Counted from the first letter of the stretch, positions 1-14,377 are shown. The stretch: DNA of 64,000 nt from Daldinia sp. FL1419 (GCA_025201765.1 MU623374.1:62001-126000), one strand, 5' to 3'. The notes: a model not told the origin generated them from the sequence alone. Made by a program: numbers and translations.

Positions 1-35
1 GACTTAAAACCTTGATCCATTCCGTTCAACTCGAC

Positions 36-173
36 AACGCTAACACGCTAACACGCTAACACACTAACACACTAACAACACTAACAACACTAACAACACT
101 AACAACACTAACAACACTAACAACACTAACACGCCGACACGCTAACAACGCTAACAACGCTAACAACGCTAAC
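36..173. repeat. Short tandem array of CTAAC-containing units
   Basis: The stretch is built from 7-9 bp units such as ACGCTAAC, ACACTAAC and AACACTAAC, repeated about fifteen times with a change of flavour along the array (ACGCTAAC at the edges, AACACTAAC in the middle). It is not the canonical fungal telomere unit TTAGGG on either strand. It looks like a slippage-grown minisatellite. Confidence 0.85.
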
Positions 174-1891
174 GGGCAGAACGGGTAACTAAAAAAGGTC
201 CTGGGTTACCTAAAGCTACCGACCCCAAGCAGCCAGCGGCCCAGCGGCCAGCTGCCGAGCAACACAACAGAAGACATGCCGGTGGTGACACGTGACGCCC
301 CATTTTATCCTATTGAACTTGTTGAAACATTGGACCAAGATAAAGAAGGTTCGAATTGTTGTAGGTAGAATAATAAGATTGATGAAATACCTAAAATATA
401 TTCAGGTAGGTTTAGGTTAAGTTGGGAAGTAACCTAAATTTCGGAGTAAGAACTGGATTATTTAGGTACCTACCTAGGTACCTAACCTTAGGTAGGTATT
501 TAGGTACCCATTATTAGTGGTGTATAAATGATTACCTATGGTTAGGTTAATTGATTACAAGTAGGTGCAGTTTGTTTATATGAACGCAGGTGTGTTGTAT
601 AATAATATTTTCAGCTGGAATAGTTTTTCATATTTTGAATGAAGTAACTAAGGTTAGGTGTCTAGGTAAGCGTTAAGTGTCTTAGGTAAGTCTATCTAGT
701 TTCGAATGCTGACTCGCCGTCTTTTATTCTTCTTCTCTTTAGTTCTAGTTGTTTAATATTATAGTCATGGTCTGATTGTTATTTTTATTTTTATTTTTAT
801 TTTTATTTTTTAGAATATATTTTTCCCCATCCTTTATCCAATACCCTCGCTCGACTTGAATGAGGATTGACAACGTTTGCCAAGTCCGCATACGATATCG
901 CGCAGGCGGTTCAACGTCGAGTTTATCAGAGCCACGGGATTCGTCCAAGAATTAGGACATCGTAGCACGACATCTGACGGAGGCGCCCCCAATGGTCCAA
1001 TCGGGTGGGAACGTTTCGAAACCAAAAGCCCGAACATACTTGTTTTGTTGTCCAGCGTGCGGGTTACAGTCGTAGAGATGGATTTTTATTCAGGAGGACG
1101 GGAGGATGGAGCTTTGTCAGATGGAGAGAGAAAAATCGAAAAGGATCCCTCCCAAGTCACGAGGTTGGCAATTCTAAAGATGCTGGTTGGCACGCCTCGA
1201 GCTTACCTTTTTACAATGACCTAACCCTGGTTTGGTTTTGAAGAAAGAGACACTACATAGTAATGGCACGTTAAAAGGAACAAAAAAACCCTACCTGCTT
1301 TTACCTGCCCTGTCTGTCTCGCGATGGGATCGGTCCCGGTTCGATTTCCTGTCCCCCGCACATCCTTATGCAGGTAGCCCACCATATCTCCCGTCATCGT
1401 TTCTCATGCAACCCTCTCTCGTTACAGTCTTGGGGGAAAAGGGGAGCTGAAGCTTAGGTACGATTTAGATGGTACCCTCCCCCTTCGAGTCCAGACAAGC
1501 GAAGTTGTTCGTGAGCAAGGTTGGTGTGCACTATTAGGTTAAGGGGTACGACGCCGCAGTCCAACTTCCTACACTACACTACACTACACTACACTAACTT
1601 CCTTGGATTGCTGACAGCTCATTTTTTAAAATTTTTTATTTCTCTTCTCATCATGTCATCGGAGGCTGATGATACAACCCCGATTGTCGTCTGCACGGAC
1701 GGGAGCTCCCTCCTTGCTTCCCACATTATGTATGTGCGCGGTGTATGTACGTATATGCCGAATCTTAGGTCAAACAGACCGTTGATTACTGCTTACGGGC
1801 TTGGATCGAGGCTGCGAATCCTTCAAGAACCGGGGTAGCATGTCTTAGAAATCTAGGCCTCAGATGGATTTCCCATCATGTACCGTACCTT

Positions 1892-1912
1892 AGAGAGAGA
1901 GAGAGAGAGAGG
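1892..1912. repeat. GA microsatellite
   Basis: About ten uninterrupted AG dinucleotides. Confidence 0.95.
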
Positions 1913-2525
1913 GCCTTAAAACCTATTCAGGGTACGCTCGGCGACGAATGCTGGACCCCATGCTAAGGCGTTCATGCAGCCTGGCAATTGGGGCCATCGC
2001 CGTTCTTGTAATCTGTAATTCTGTATTCTGTAATCTGTATTTGCTATGTCGTGTTGCTTCCAAGGGTTATCCACTTTGGGGTCACGGTTGGATGGGGGTG
2101 TCATTGATTCAACACTATCGAGTCGGGTTGCATTCCCGACCCGTGCCCTCCCTCTTATCCTGTCCTGCCTGTGCAGCCGCAGCGTTTTTATGTTTTACCG
2201 GCATGAACAATTGCCACCCTCTCTGCTTCCTTCGACGCGCGAGCGTGCTCTTCCTTTCCCTGCTTCTCTAGGCCGCGTTACAGTGGCCTTTCTGTTGGGT
2301 CACGACCAAATTGCGGTAACGTTTTAAAGAAATTGGCCGGTGTGCCTGGCAATTGGTGGGCAAAGATCCGATATAGGGTCGTCGTAGTTAGATATTCCTC
2401 GAGAAGCTGGGTTTACCTAAAACTTGAGCCGGCCCCCCCGGGCTACGTTACGATCCGGAGTTAAATTCTTCACTCCTCGAGATAGAGAACAGTGATTCGT
2501 CCGTACAGTAGTTAAGTAGTTCGAC

Positions 2526-2553
2526 TTTTTTTTTTTTTTTTTTTCCTTTTTTT
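2526..2553. repeat. Poly-T tract
   Basis: Two T runs separated by CC. It may be a low-complexity tract or the remnant tail of an old retroelement; nothing nearby decides. Confidence 0.9.
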
Positions 2554-3116
2554 GGTAAAAACCCCTGAAATTTTACCGGTCTAGGGGATATTCGGGCTTG
2601 GTAAATTTAGCAATCCTCAACGTGATCCGGGGATGAAGTAAGAACTCCGGATTCGGTTCTTATTTTCTTTCGTCGTGCCGGTGCTCGGCCCCATCGCGAA
2701 TTCCGTTACGAGGCACTTGGGCTGCTACGGGAATACCAAACCTACTAACGTACAGATCCTAACCTGCTAACTCGCTGAGGAATTGATGATGTCGGTATAC
2801 TAGTGGGGGGTCTTGACGCTCTCCACAACAATGGGGGGCAAATAATGGTCTACGTGACATGGGGTAGACGGAAATATCGAGTCGAGACCAACCCTTCAAA
2901 TAATCATAAATAGAGCGCGCACTTGTGGTCCGGGAGGGTATACAGAATCTAATACAGACAGGCATAGACTGTCACTATCCTACATATGCGGATCATACTT
3001 GCTTCTGCTCCCTGCTTGGCTAACAACTACCTGCTTGGTGCTGCGGCGGCAGCGGAGACGGGATGCTCCTCACGCATGCCCGCTTGCTTGCCTGTGCTTG
3101 TTACGTGGGGTGGCTG

Positions 3117-3150
3117 GGTGGTAGGTAGGGTAGGTAGGGTAGGTAGGTAT
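3117..3150. repeat. TAGG/TAGGG tandem repeat
   Basis: Alternating GTAGGTAGGG units. They resemble the TAGGTA word scattered through the window, here in tandem. Confidence 0.85.
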
Positions 3151-3974
3151 ATTCTGGTATTGTAGCTTTTGTAGCCTTTGTACCTTGAAAGGGAGGTTAA
3201 GAGGGGCTGAATATTCCTGGCTGATTTGATACCCGAGGTTGAATTGCTTTCATTTTACCAAAGGGGGCCGTATGAAGACGTCGAGTGGATTACAAGCATG
3301 GAACACCCAGAGAAGATAGATTATTTTCTGCCATACCGTAGCTATCCTATAAGCTGAATGCGGCTTTCCTTTGCGAGTCTTCGGCTATGATTGATATCTA
3401 CATCTTGTTGCCGACATGACCTCTTGACGAGTTAGGGGAGGAGGATAGCAACGGCACCAATTGCTTGTCTGCAAACCCCTGTTCACTTTTCCCGCTAGAT
3501 ATGTAAGTGCGGTTATGTGCTGTAGTCACACCATGCCGCGCCGTACATACATATATGTACACTACAGTACCTAATGCTACGTACATCAACGGTACTTGTC
3601 ACCTGTGTAAGCATCCACGGTGCCGTATGTAGCTGAATGTGATCCCTAGCCCATTTTAGAGGAGATATAGTATCAGGGGTGCTGCCCACGGTGCATGCAC
3701 GATGTAAGATTGATTTTCAGATCAACGGTGGCCCCTTTTATAGACAGGAATACGTTTACATGTACTGGGGACCGCTGGCGCAGCGTACATACTCACGGTA
3801 TATGGGATTGAAGGTTGATATGGTTGCGATTAGAGTTGAGTATGGTACATCGTGAAATGTCGATGCTCTCGGATAAGAATAGCGATACGCACAGGCGAGC
3901 CCGCCCGGAATCCTTGTTGGCGATCACGCTTTACTCGTTGCTACATAGCGTCAACGACGCCTGCTTGGAGGAAG

Positions 3975-4396
3975 AGATAAACTTAGGGATGCGAATTTCA
4001 TTATACGCTTAGCGTATAATAACGTATAATAACTTATAATAATGCATAATAGATCTATTATGCTCATAACGGATTTATACCCCCCGATTATCCGGTGCAC
4101 TAGTACAAAAAGGAATATTAAAAGGATATATATTTCATTTTGCTTATATAAAAAATTGTTTTAATTGATGACTTTAAACCCAATTTATATTGGATTTTCC
4201 TTAATAGGTATTTAAGATTTTTTTTAAATTTATTATTTTAAAATATTACATGTTTTTAATAGTAGAATTTCTAGGGGGGTTATTACCTAATAATTACATT
4301 ATGCGTATCGTATTATGTACATAATGAGCGCAGTATACATAATAACGCATAATAGATCTATTATGCGCATAATGGGCATGCCTAGATAAACTTAGG
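3975..4396. mobile_element. AT-rich MITE-like element with palindromic ends and flanking direct repeats
   Basis: A 13-bp direct repeat, AGATAAACTTAGG, occurs at 3975-3987 and 4384-4396 and brackets a very AT-rich 396-bp block. Near each end is the same perfect 20-bp palindrome GCATAATAGATCTATTATGC, at 4044-4063 and 4347-4366. The left end also has a hairpin, ATTATACGC-TTA-GCGTATAAT, at 4000-4020, and the right end closes with GCGCATAATG. The termini are related but not perfect inverted repeats. There is no coding capacity. I infer a non-autonomous transposon or an AT-shifted (RIP-like) relic. A 13-bp target duplication would be unusually long, so the flanking repeat may have another origin. 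Confidence 0.5.
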
Positions 4397-5437
4397 TACT
4401 TGCTACGGAGATCGACCCCTCGGTGATTGCTTAGATAGCCATGCGAGAAAGAAGCGCGCAGGGCTGGGGGAAGGGATCTGCAGAAATATACAGTGCATGG
4501 TTATTCCATAGGTACGTTAAATTCCACAGTAGTCTTGTTACACGTAACAGATCATTATTTTGTAGTTACCTGGTTGTGATATTCGAAGTGCTCGGACGCT
4601 CGTCGTTCCTGTGACCTCTATCCATAATATGCGCCTGGACCTGCGGAGGCACTCGTGAACAGTGATGAGAAAGGCAGGTTGAGAAAGATCTGATGATTTC
4701 ACAACTAAGTAGACTGACAAGCTGCTCGGAAAACTTTGTTGTGGATCTTGTTAGACCCAATAGTATACATAAGACAAGATTTGCAGGGCTAAGACGCCCT
4801 CGAAGAGACAAAACTTGAGACTATTTGCTACAAACCAGCCACCACGTGAAAGCCATGATCTCTCTCAAACGGGCTACAACTTTGAAAAAAAAAAAAAATA
4901 TGCCTAAGTGATGAATAAAATCTCCTTGTGTTTGGAGTCCCAAAAAGGGAGAGGGATAAGAAAACCAATAACCGGCGATCATCGGACAAGCGCGATGGAG
5001 CGTCGGCAGGGATATACGGCGACAAGGATGAGAAGTAAGAGGGGAGGTTGAAGAAAGAGAGGGGTGTTTAGTTAATAAGATCTGGACATGGATATGGTCT
5101 TCCTAGCGAAATAGCGGTGAATGATAACCTATTGTACATAGTTACAAGTACTATGTGAAAAAGGTGGAAAAGGAGCTCGGGCCTTTTGGGTCTTTGTGGA
5201 GTGGCAGAGGTGTGTATCTTGTTTGAACATATCTCGTACGGTGTGGTGGCTATTAATTACCTACCTCCAACAAGGGTGAAACTCTTCGCCAATCTCGTTG
5301 AGCGGCACCAGAGATCCTATACGTGCGGTAGTAATCGACTTGTCCTTGTGAGAATTAAAATAGTTTAGGTTTGTGAGGGTAGGCAGGTAGGCAGGTAGGC
5401 TAAACGAAATTGTAAGCTATATAGGGCTCGGTTCTTT

Positions 5438-5465
5438 GCAGCTTAAGCAGCTTAAGCAGCTTAAG
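5438..5465. repeat. Three copies of a 9-bp unit
   Basis: CAGCTTAAG is repeated three times in tandem. Confidence 0.9.
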
Positions 5466-8400
5466 TTAGAACCTCGAGGATTGGATTTTTATTAGTCGTC
5501 AATTCGGGGTTGATACGTATACTCCGCAACGGACGGAGGAGCAAGTAGACTTGTAGATAGGGCGGCGTCAAATATTATAAATCCATGCTAGTTAAAAACT
5601 TCGCTATCTATTATAGAACATTACTTGAGAGACTAGAATAATTTTGGTAGAGCTATGTGGTCAAGTTCAAACACGTACTAAACCCTCATTGGGCCAGCGA
5701 ATAGTCGTCTTAGAAAAACACGTTATAGTGATTGGACTTTGCCGTCCAAAATGCCAGTAATACTAGTGATCTCGATGCTATGATTCTAACACCTTTTCCC
5801 GGCCTTTCACTTTGACGCCCGCTTCTGCTGACCTTGTGGTTCTCTTCGTCTTACTGATATTAGACAAGCCAGGTGGCTTGTAGGAGAGATAGGAAAGTGG
5901 ATGCCTCGTCACATTATCGGAGTCGACGGCTCGATCATGACGAGAACCTTTACCTACACGCTACCTATCTGGGCTACCCGAACCACCTACCTAGGCTATT
6001 AACTAAGTGAATTAAGCTAGTTCCTGTTTACCGTATGACATACCTCGTCGGAGGATTACCAAGGTCATAGTATTAACTTTCGAATTAAGCCTCGGGGATA
6101 GTATATTATTAGTAGGCCACTGCTTATTAGTCTCTGAACTCTTGAGAGAGAACATGGTAATAAGAAACGCGTTGTATTTTCGGCTCGGCGATCACGAAAG
6201 AGCCGTTCAACAGCTCTGGTCACCCCACCGGTACGTCTGTAGGGACTCCCTTCCCCTCACAGTGGAATAAAGTATGTGGTGCATGTCGACGTGGAGACGC
6301 TTGATTGGACGCGAAGAGACGGTGGGGAGGTTTGGTCAACACCAGGGGAGGGTCGCAAAAGGGGCTTGCGCAACACAAAACTAATATGCAAAACTGTTTC
6401 TTCAGAATCCCTCTAAGTGACGATGTGGGATATCTCTCTCAGCCAGAAGCTAGAGATAATGGCGAAGTTTAAGCGCCGATAGCACCACTGCGTTATGAAA
6501 TATGAAAGCCTTCTTTACTTTTGTACTCTTTAGATTGGACTGATCTTTATCAGTCTTTACCAGTAAGGTAGTTAACTACCTAACCTAGCTATATTACATC
6601 GATACATGGACAAGTCCTTGGATAGTTCGTGTGCTCCACCTTTCATCTTGTACGAGCAAATCTCGCGGGGAAAAGGATCAAAATGTTTGCATGTTGGACG
6701 ACGTACTATTATTGTGTCGTTACCTACAACAGGGTCAAGGTATTGAAATGAGCTGATGACCCGATTCTAATGTTTCCGGAGTCGCCGCAATCTTGAACAA
6801 TATGCTCCCACTTTTGACATACCTCTGTAATTGTGTGAACTGTATCATGAGCAGGTAATTGATCGAATTGTATGAGGATGGTCCAGAGAAATGATCCAGT
6901 GTGGCGTCTCGTGCTCTGGAGTCCTAGCAAAAGCCAAGCAAGCCTAGCCCAAAGGATCCCCCAAGTGGCAGCATGGGGTAACGCATGCTTGATTGGATAC
7001 ATCGCAGATGTGAGATTTGCATAGCCGCTGCCCGCTGTGCGTTAGACTGCTTCTCGGCCATGCAAGTGCTCAAGCCATCAGGACGGGTTCCCCTGTCGTC
7101 TTACGAGATTTCCATGAGCCTTTTCTAACGACGACGCTGTCTATGATATCGCACAAAAGCCACGGGGATTTAGACGCTGCTGATATCAAAACGATTCGAT
7201 GCGAGGTTTTTTGGTGGTCGTTTCTACACGTTGAATTACCATGACGCGTCCTCTCTAACTCCGTAACAAGGGAATAAAGGGATGGAGGAACTGTTAAGCG
7301 TAAGCGAGGTCTTTGACCTAGTCGAGCATGTAACTTGTTCCTTCAGCTGTACCTTACTTTTCTGGGGACCGGCTCGAGCATGAGCCGACTTAGCGAACCC
7401 GAATGATTTGGTCTTTTGGTAGATATATCAAATTGGGGGCACCGGATCAGCCACACGGATTTACCGCGCGTTTTTCAGAGACACCGAAGAGGGCGGATTA
7501 TAATGATCCACGTTACTTCAAACTGGATCATCGTTGAAACCTTGTCCAGAATTCTAGATGCCAAGATGAAAGAAATCTAGCCTCAGGGCTGAGGGAAGAA
7601 AGCAAATACTACTAGGGAAAAAAAAGGAAAGCCCTTACTTATTTCACTTAATAGCCGATAAATGACGTTCAGTTGTCCCCGAGGGGGTGACACCATCGAT
7701 TTGGATTAGCTTTCTATCCTACATAGAGTCATAGACGGACTGATATTTTGACTACCCGTAGGTGTTACCGGATAGAATAGCTTTCCGTGACCAAGTTATT
7801 AAAATAAATAAAATTAAAAAAAATAAATAAATAAAACCAGCTGACCAGGATGTTTCGGTTGTGTACGGTAAACTTATTCGTAGTAATGTACGGTACTGAT
7901 GTATTTGACCATAGGTAGGTAGTCATAATCATGTTTCGAACTGTCTTACTTTCGAACCACACATTGCAAAACCTGGAAGGTGATTATTCTTGGAATGCTA
8001 ATGCTAACTGTATTTGGTCTGATTTGGAATGAAGTTGATATGATTTCACGTGTCACTTAGAGGCTACGTCTTATCATCGCGGATGGATGAATGCAATGCA
8101 TAGCATGAGCATGACACAACATTGCAGTTAGCATTGAGGCTCTCTTTCACAGCATGCCGTCACCTTGTTACGCTATCCACAATAAGCCACTCCGTTGGGA
8201 ATCAACCCGACAGCAACGATAGCACGAGATTCATGTGCTCCTCGATGCGCAGGAGATTGGGAGGGAGGGGCATGGAACAGAACAAAGATAATACAAAGAT
8301 GCATGGAATCATGCATCTCTCCGGAGCCTCGCAGATAGCGAACCCCAAGCTGCCCAAGCTACTGACTTACATACAGATTTGGGTCGAGCCCACTCTCCCA

Positions 8401-10359
8401 AGGCCTAAGGCCTAAGAGGATCCCCTGATGTTTCCAACGACGTGGATTTTGGCTTCCGTTGCCCTGCGTCGATCCACTGGCGCACGGAAGTACGTGCAGC
8501 TTGACATTGACGCTGGTTGAAATTCTTAGCCTAAATGATCAGTAGGTAGGTATACATACGAGGCACATATTTGTTATCTATCTACCTAACCGTCGATATC
8601 TACCCAACTAGCTGTAACCATCCGGCTGTAGTGTGGGTTTATATCGTAGTCTAGCGGCGAGATGGGGCAATCCTTCTCCTGTAAAATTTCAAGAAGCCCT
8701 TTTGCCAGATGCAAGAATTCGTAAATAGTAAAGTGTAGATGTTCAATTTCTGTATGTAGGTACGTACGAAGTAGATATTCTTCTTTCGTACTCGCGTACA
8801 TGACTGTGCATGAGATCCACCAACTGAAACAGGACCCTGGAAATTAGATAAGGCGATGGCTGCTTGGCCATGTGGCTGACCGTAAATCCCTCTAAGGCTA
8901 GCTTTAGATCTGCCAGCAATTCTTTTGACCACTTGAACCGTTGGGATGTTTGACCAGTAAGCTCAGGCCACGAAGGGGACGGGGACTAAATAAGTTGCTT
9001 ACCGGGCCACGCTGTCAAGCCATCCCTTTCATTGACAGGATGATGACGCCGTCCCATGATTGGTAGGCTGCTCCAGTACCAATTCCACAGGCTTTTGCAA
9101 TTCGTTCCTTTCAACGTTCATCTGACATTTTGATCTGTTTTGTTCGATACAGTACCCGGGACCGGTACTTTCCCCCACTGGACGCTTAAAGAGCCCTGCT
9201 AGACGCAATACGTTATACATTATTCGGAGTAAGCTTCATATCGTGGTGGATTTGCCACCGGGTTTTGGGATGTCGAAAATAACTTATACTTGAAGCCATT
9301 TAATAATAGTAAGCACTTATAGGAAGGTAGGGAAAGGATACGTCAAGGTCCGTTGAAGAATCAAACTGTGCATACATATAATGTAGTATAAAACCAGATA
9401 ACTGCAACGCTTCAAACCAGGTACCAGAGATGAGCGACGACTGGATTGTCTTTGAAGCACAACAAGATGCCAAGATGCATTGTATGTAGGGCCATAGACA
9501 CAATAGAGATGTAATTACATAGTATGTAGGCTAGGTAGATAGATTAGTACCGAGGTATTGTACATACAATACATAAAATAACCTAGATACATTAAAATAG
9601 GTACCTGTGTGCATACGATGATACCGTTGTACTCGCGGAGTCTGTGCTATAGTGGGGGCGACAATAGCCTAGCTATTATGGCGTCTACGTACCTGGATAC
9701 GATAGGTGGATTGCACTTCGTGGTGGGCCTATATGCAAGAGACGGGCTTGGCGATTCTTTAGTCTGGATTCTAGGTTATGGTACCTAGTGTAGGTAAAGG
9801 ATAGGTACGTAAATACGTATCTAATATGTATGTAGTTTAATACTTCCTTTCATACCTACCTAAATGTAGTATTAGGTGCCCGTTTAAACGTCTATTGGGT
9901 ACCTGGCATATGTGGTCTGTAGGTACCTATGTATACGTGTATGGGTTTCGTATATGCTTTTTACGTAGGTATGTGGTATTTAATTTTAGTCTATAGTATG
10001 TACCTAGGTAGGTAAGTATACCTTGTATGCGTATATGTATGCGCATGCGTGTTAGGCCAGGTATTTTTGATGTGTATGATAGGTATGTGTACATATTATA
10101 TGTCTACATAGTATGTATGGAAGTGGCTAACCTAGGTACCTGCTTAGCTTCAAGGTGCTTAAAACTGGTACTTAGCACTAGAGCTTAAGCAGACGATTGA
10201 GATTTCGCGGAATCTTGCATTGGGATACGTAAGTGCTGCAGAGAGGATATCTAGTGCGGCGCCTTTAATTTTTAGCATCCTGCAAGCCCCACCTCGAAGA
10301 GCCCGGCTGCCGTCTTACACAATGGATCCCGTGCGACACAATACGTAGTACCTACATCC

Positions 10360-10426
10360 AGCATATTAGCATACCAGCATACCAGCATACCAGCATATCA
10401 ACATACTAGGTTAGCATATTAACATA
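10360..10426. repeat. AGCATACC-type tandem repeat
   Basis: Several copies of a 10-bp unit, CAGCATACCA and variants, decay toward the right into TAGCATATTAACATA. Confidence 0.8.
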
Positions 10427-13400
10427 GTTACCTTACATATAACTTGCACCCTGTAACCTACCTACATACTACCTTACATATACACGTACATACGCAGTAT
10501 AAAGTTGCTTGCGTACGGCATGACGGCAAGGAATGAAGCAAGTCAAAAGTAAGGTACTCCAAATATATATGACCTCTTATGTATCATTACATATATTCAT
10601 ATGCACAAAGTAAACTATTGCGTCGTCTCGATCTGGGTATATCATTGCTTCTCTTGGATAAGGTTATGGAATATAGAGGCAAATACACTATGAATTTTGT
10701 ATGTAGTTAGTTATATTAAAGCGTAAGAGTAACTACCTAGGTAGGTAGGCAACTGTTCTTGTACTGGGCATGTTTCAACTCGAATATAGAATGATCTCTC
10801 TATATCCCGGTTGTGAAACATCAGAAATCTATAGTTACGCTTTACGAGCTTTCTCTTTCTCGCCGTAGCCTGTTGCAGGGTTATAGAAATAGCGAGATTT
10901 CTAATTCTAGATCCCGTTTTCCGTACCATAGGGTATGTCCATACGATGTGGTAAATACGGAAAGACAAGATTGGCCATTGCTGAAAATATGTAGATCCCT
11001 TTGGTACCGTAGACGTATCATGCATTGCTACTTTATGAAGCAGGTGTAACGGACCTGCTTCTGCTGCGTGGAACAACGATCAACCACTGCGGTGCATTCT
11101 AAAGCGCCACGAATAGAGCTCGCCGTGGGAACATAGATTCGAGGAGACGTTGACAATAGTACAGGACCGTATCCTGCTATGGCGTTCGTGCTGTGTATTC
11201 CTTTCGTGCGTGCAAGCGTGTCTGCATCTCACAAGGCTTGACGGGGTCGCTAATGGCTACAACAGACCTGGTCTACATCAGTATCCAATCGTGCATGCAG
11301 CAGAGGCTCTCGAATGCCGCGTTTACATAGTACATATATAATCCAGAAGGTGGATACGGAAGGATCGTAACTCGAGGAATGGTCTAGGTCGTTCAGTTGA
11401 ACCAGTATTCTCTCGCTTTTCGAACGGATGACTTGCCTAGGAGACGGATATCTTTAAGCTCGCAGCATGTCACATCTGCCATACATACATGCACATACAT
11501 AAACTAGGCCCTGGCCGAGTGCATGCATTGGTGGCCGTCCTTAGCTGAACGTCTCTTAGCTTCTACGGTAGGTGCATGACTGACGAACAGCTAGACACGT
11601 ACCTAGTAAAGCCACATTGAAAACACTATCGTTAGATTAGTAGATCGTCCTTCCATCTCATATAAACGGATCGCAATCGCCAACTTGATCTGAATAAAGG
11701 GGCTCGGACGCCTATGTGATCAATACTACTGTGCAATGGGACTGAGTTTGAATATTCTCCAAGGTTTGTCGGAGTCACCAGCTAGATCTGGTTTCGGTCC
11801 GTAAGGAGGAGTCAGGACGAGGATGACGATAGGGTTTGTTGGCTGAATCCCGCCAGTCCTAACCAGGTCGACGTTGCAACCCTGACAGGTCCACCGAGAA
11901 GACCAGGATGGCGATTACCAACAAGAAACCTTGGTCCTTGGCCCTTGGCCGGCGAAGGGACGGCTTCAGAATTCAAAAAGAGGGGAAAGACAAAAAGAGC
12001 CAAGAAAAACGTGCTATGTACAAGCCTAGTTTCAAAGGCGTGTGTGGAGTAAAATGCTCGATGGCCGCCGGGCTTGTTGCAGACACGCCTTAGACGAGAA
12101 ACGAAACGGTCTATTTTCCATATTAACACTCTATTGGGCGCTTGAAAAAAAAAATCGAAAAATCCCAACCGTCTATTATTCTACTCCTGTCATCATGAGT
12201 AGGAGTGTTGATAATAACCCGGCAATCATCGCCGTTCGCGGACTCCACACCGACTAGCCGTAGCGAAGAGAAGAGAGTGACTATATTGAACTATACGCTA
12301 TACGACAATGAAGTCGGCTCAATTCCATGGGCGCTGTCCCGAGCCTGACTGTGAATGATAAGTACGTACGATTAATTAATATAAGTGGCTGAGAGAATCT
12401 CCCCCATACTACGTTAGAATACATAGGCCGATATCGATGCGGAGATAAGTGGCGATGCGGAGCACCGGGTCGAGGAATAAGGCCACGCCAAGCCGACCAG
12501 CCATTAAGCCCTTGAGATCGGCCGAGCAAATATTTTTACTCCCTAGCAGAGAAGCTACTATTCCCAGAGGACAGGCCAGGCATGTCAAGACGAAGCCTGA
12601 CGTTCGGACGGGCGAAGATGAGCCCCTACTACACTATGTAAAAAAGAATACGATCGAGGATGATGCCGGATAAGCCAATTTCGAGACACACAAGGTTGGC
12701 AAGGTCCCTAGGTTAGGCAGATCTAAACCGCCGACAATCGACGTTAGTACCATCTCGAAAAGAAAGACACAAAGGGAGCCGTCCCGCGTCTCACTCCGGA
12801 ATTACATAAGATAAGTTATGTACAATGACACGAGGTATTGTATTCGCGCAAAACGTTCGTACCGATGTTGGAACAGCCACACAAGCCGCCAGCGTCTCAG
12901 AAGCCCAGTACGCCCTATATTAATTAGGTACTTTTGTGACACGGTGCCGTACTATGCTCGGACTTGGTAGGTTGCGGCAGGCCATCGCCTGGAGAGATAG
13001 GAATTAGGAACAGCGCTGGTGGTCTTTTTTTGCGCGGTCCGGAGGACGATCGATACCCTTTTCTCCTCGATGGTATCTTACTACGCTCACCCCTGACATG
13101 ATGTGCTAATACACCCCGTAGGTAACATCACATTGCACTGTCCTAGATATGTTTCAAGTTGTAAAGCCTCCAACGTTTTGATCTTCTCTCTATGCCCGAA
13201 AATAGATAATTTTATGGTAGGATGATCTCGTGTATGCGTCTAATAGTATACACTACGTCGAACATTTCCAGACTCTTAGCATTGGTCAATGGGAGACAAG
13301 AGTATAAGATCCAAAATTGTGCAGCTATCTGTTTACTACCTCCTACCTCCCGAGCTGAGTAGTCGGCATAACGTATAACGTGATGTATAACTGTGTAAGC

Positions 13401-14377
13401 CAGGTTTGTTACACGCAGCAGTAGTTAATATAAATGTTTGTTAACTTTAAGTACTTCTTATACTAGTGTATAAAGGATGATATATGCATGCAAGAAAAAG
13501 GTCCCCAACGAACTCAACTTCGAAATAAATATCGGTAATATACTATTTATTATATATTAATGGCTTGAAATCATCAGTAAGCTTTTGTTCATATACACGC
13601 TCATATCTTAGCATTGCGTATTTGTATTTTCATGTACCCTTATTATAAGAATCGCAATCAGGTCTACCCAATATAAAGCCGCTCACCGTCTCTGACAAGA
13701 CCCTTGGAATACCTCTTACACACGTATTTAATACAGCGCGGGGAACCCACACAACAAAATGTTTACTGCAAACTAAGGTAGTTGGAACCCGAACACTCGC
13801 ATCATTCGATCGACGAGAATTTAGTCGGTCTCTACGAAGAAGTCTTTGGGAAATTCAACATAATACTAATGTAAGCTGCCCGGTACCTAATATTTTCTTC
13901 TTTTCTTTCCAAGGGTGAATTGACTAATCACCGATATCATCCACCATCCATTTGGCAACGAGTACGTATTGTGGTGCGTTATTGTGTGTTGTATGTATTG
14001 GCTTTTTTTTCTTACCCTAGCCACCGTGTAAAAGAAATTTGAGGTTCCGGTTAGATATCTAATTTTAGCCCTGATGTCTCTCTACCCACGAGTTTTCGCG
14101 GATAGAAAGATAATCATTTGTTTCATTTGTTTGATAATCCTGAATAGAATAAGATAGGCAAGGCTCTGGGCTCTTGTGGCTCGGGGGTTGGGAAGAAAGG
14201 GAAGAGATCTCATTTGGCTCGAACTCGATCAGTTCGCCAATCTTGGCTCGTACTGTGCATCTCATCTACATAATGTAGGTACCTAGGTACATCCATATCA
14301 TCCAAATCCCACTAGGCTAGGGGAGAAAGAACTAGGACAGCCCCGGGGCTTGAAAGGAAAGAACGAGGAAGAGAAGG

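Larger units (their letters stand above)
174..3974. other. Gene-free stretch
   Basis: Only short open frames with no recognisable family or codon signal occur here. The longest is about 115 codons and opens with GTG, which chance can explain. Dispersed TAGGTA/GGTACC words are dense around 380-520 and 640-690. A CTACA repeat lies near 1570-1600, a GA repeat near 1892-1912, a T tract near 2526-2553 and a TAGG-type repeat near 3117-3150. I see no RNA gene. Confidence 0.6.

Noticed and set aside
36..173. Telomeric repeat
   Set aside because: The units lack TTAGGG/CCCTAA; only CTAAC is shared, so a telomere cannot be claimed.
877..1224. 115-codon plus-strand frame
   Set aside because: GTG start and no recognisable family; it lies in a repeat-rich spacer.
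10711..11076. 121-codon minus-strand frame in the gene-free block
   Set aside because: Chance frames of this length are expected many times in 64 kb over six frames, and no motif is recognised.
11812..12168. 118-codon minus-strand frame
   Set aside because: Competes with an equally long plus-strand frame over the same bases and shows no domain.
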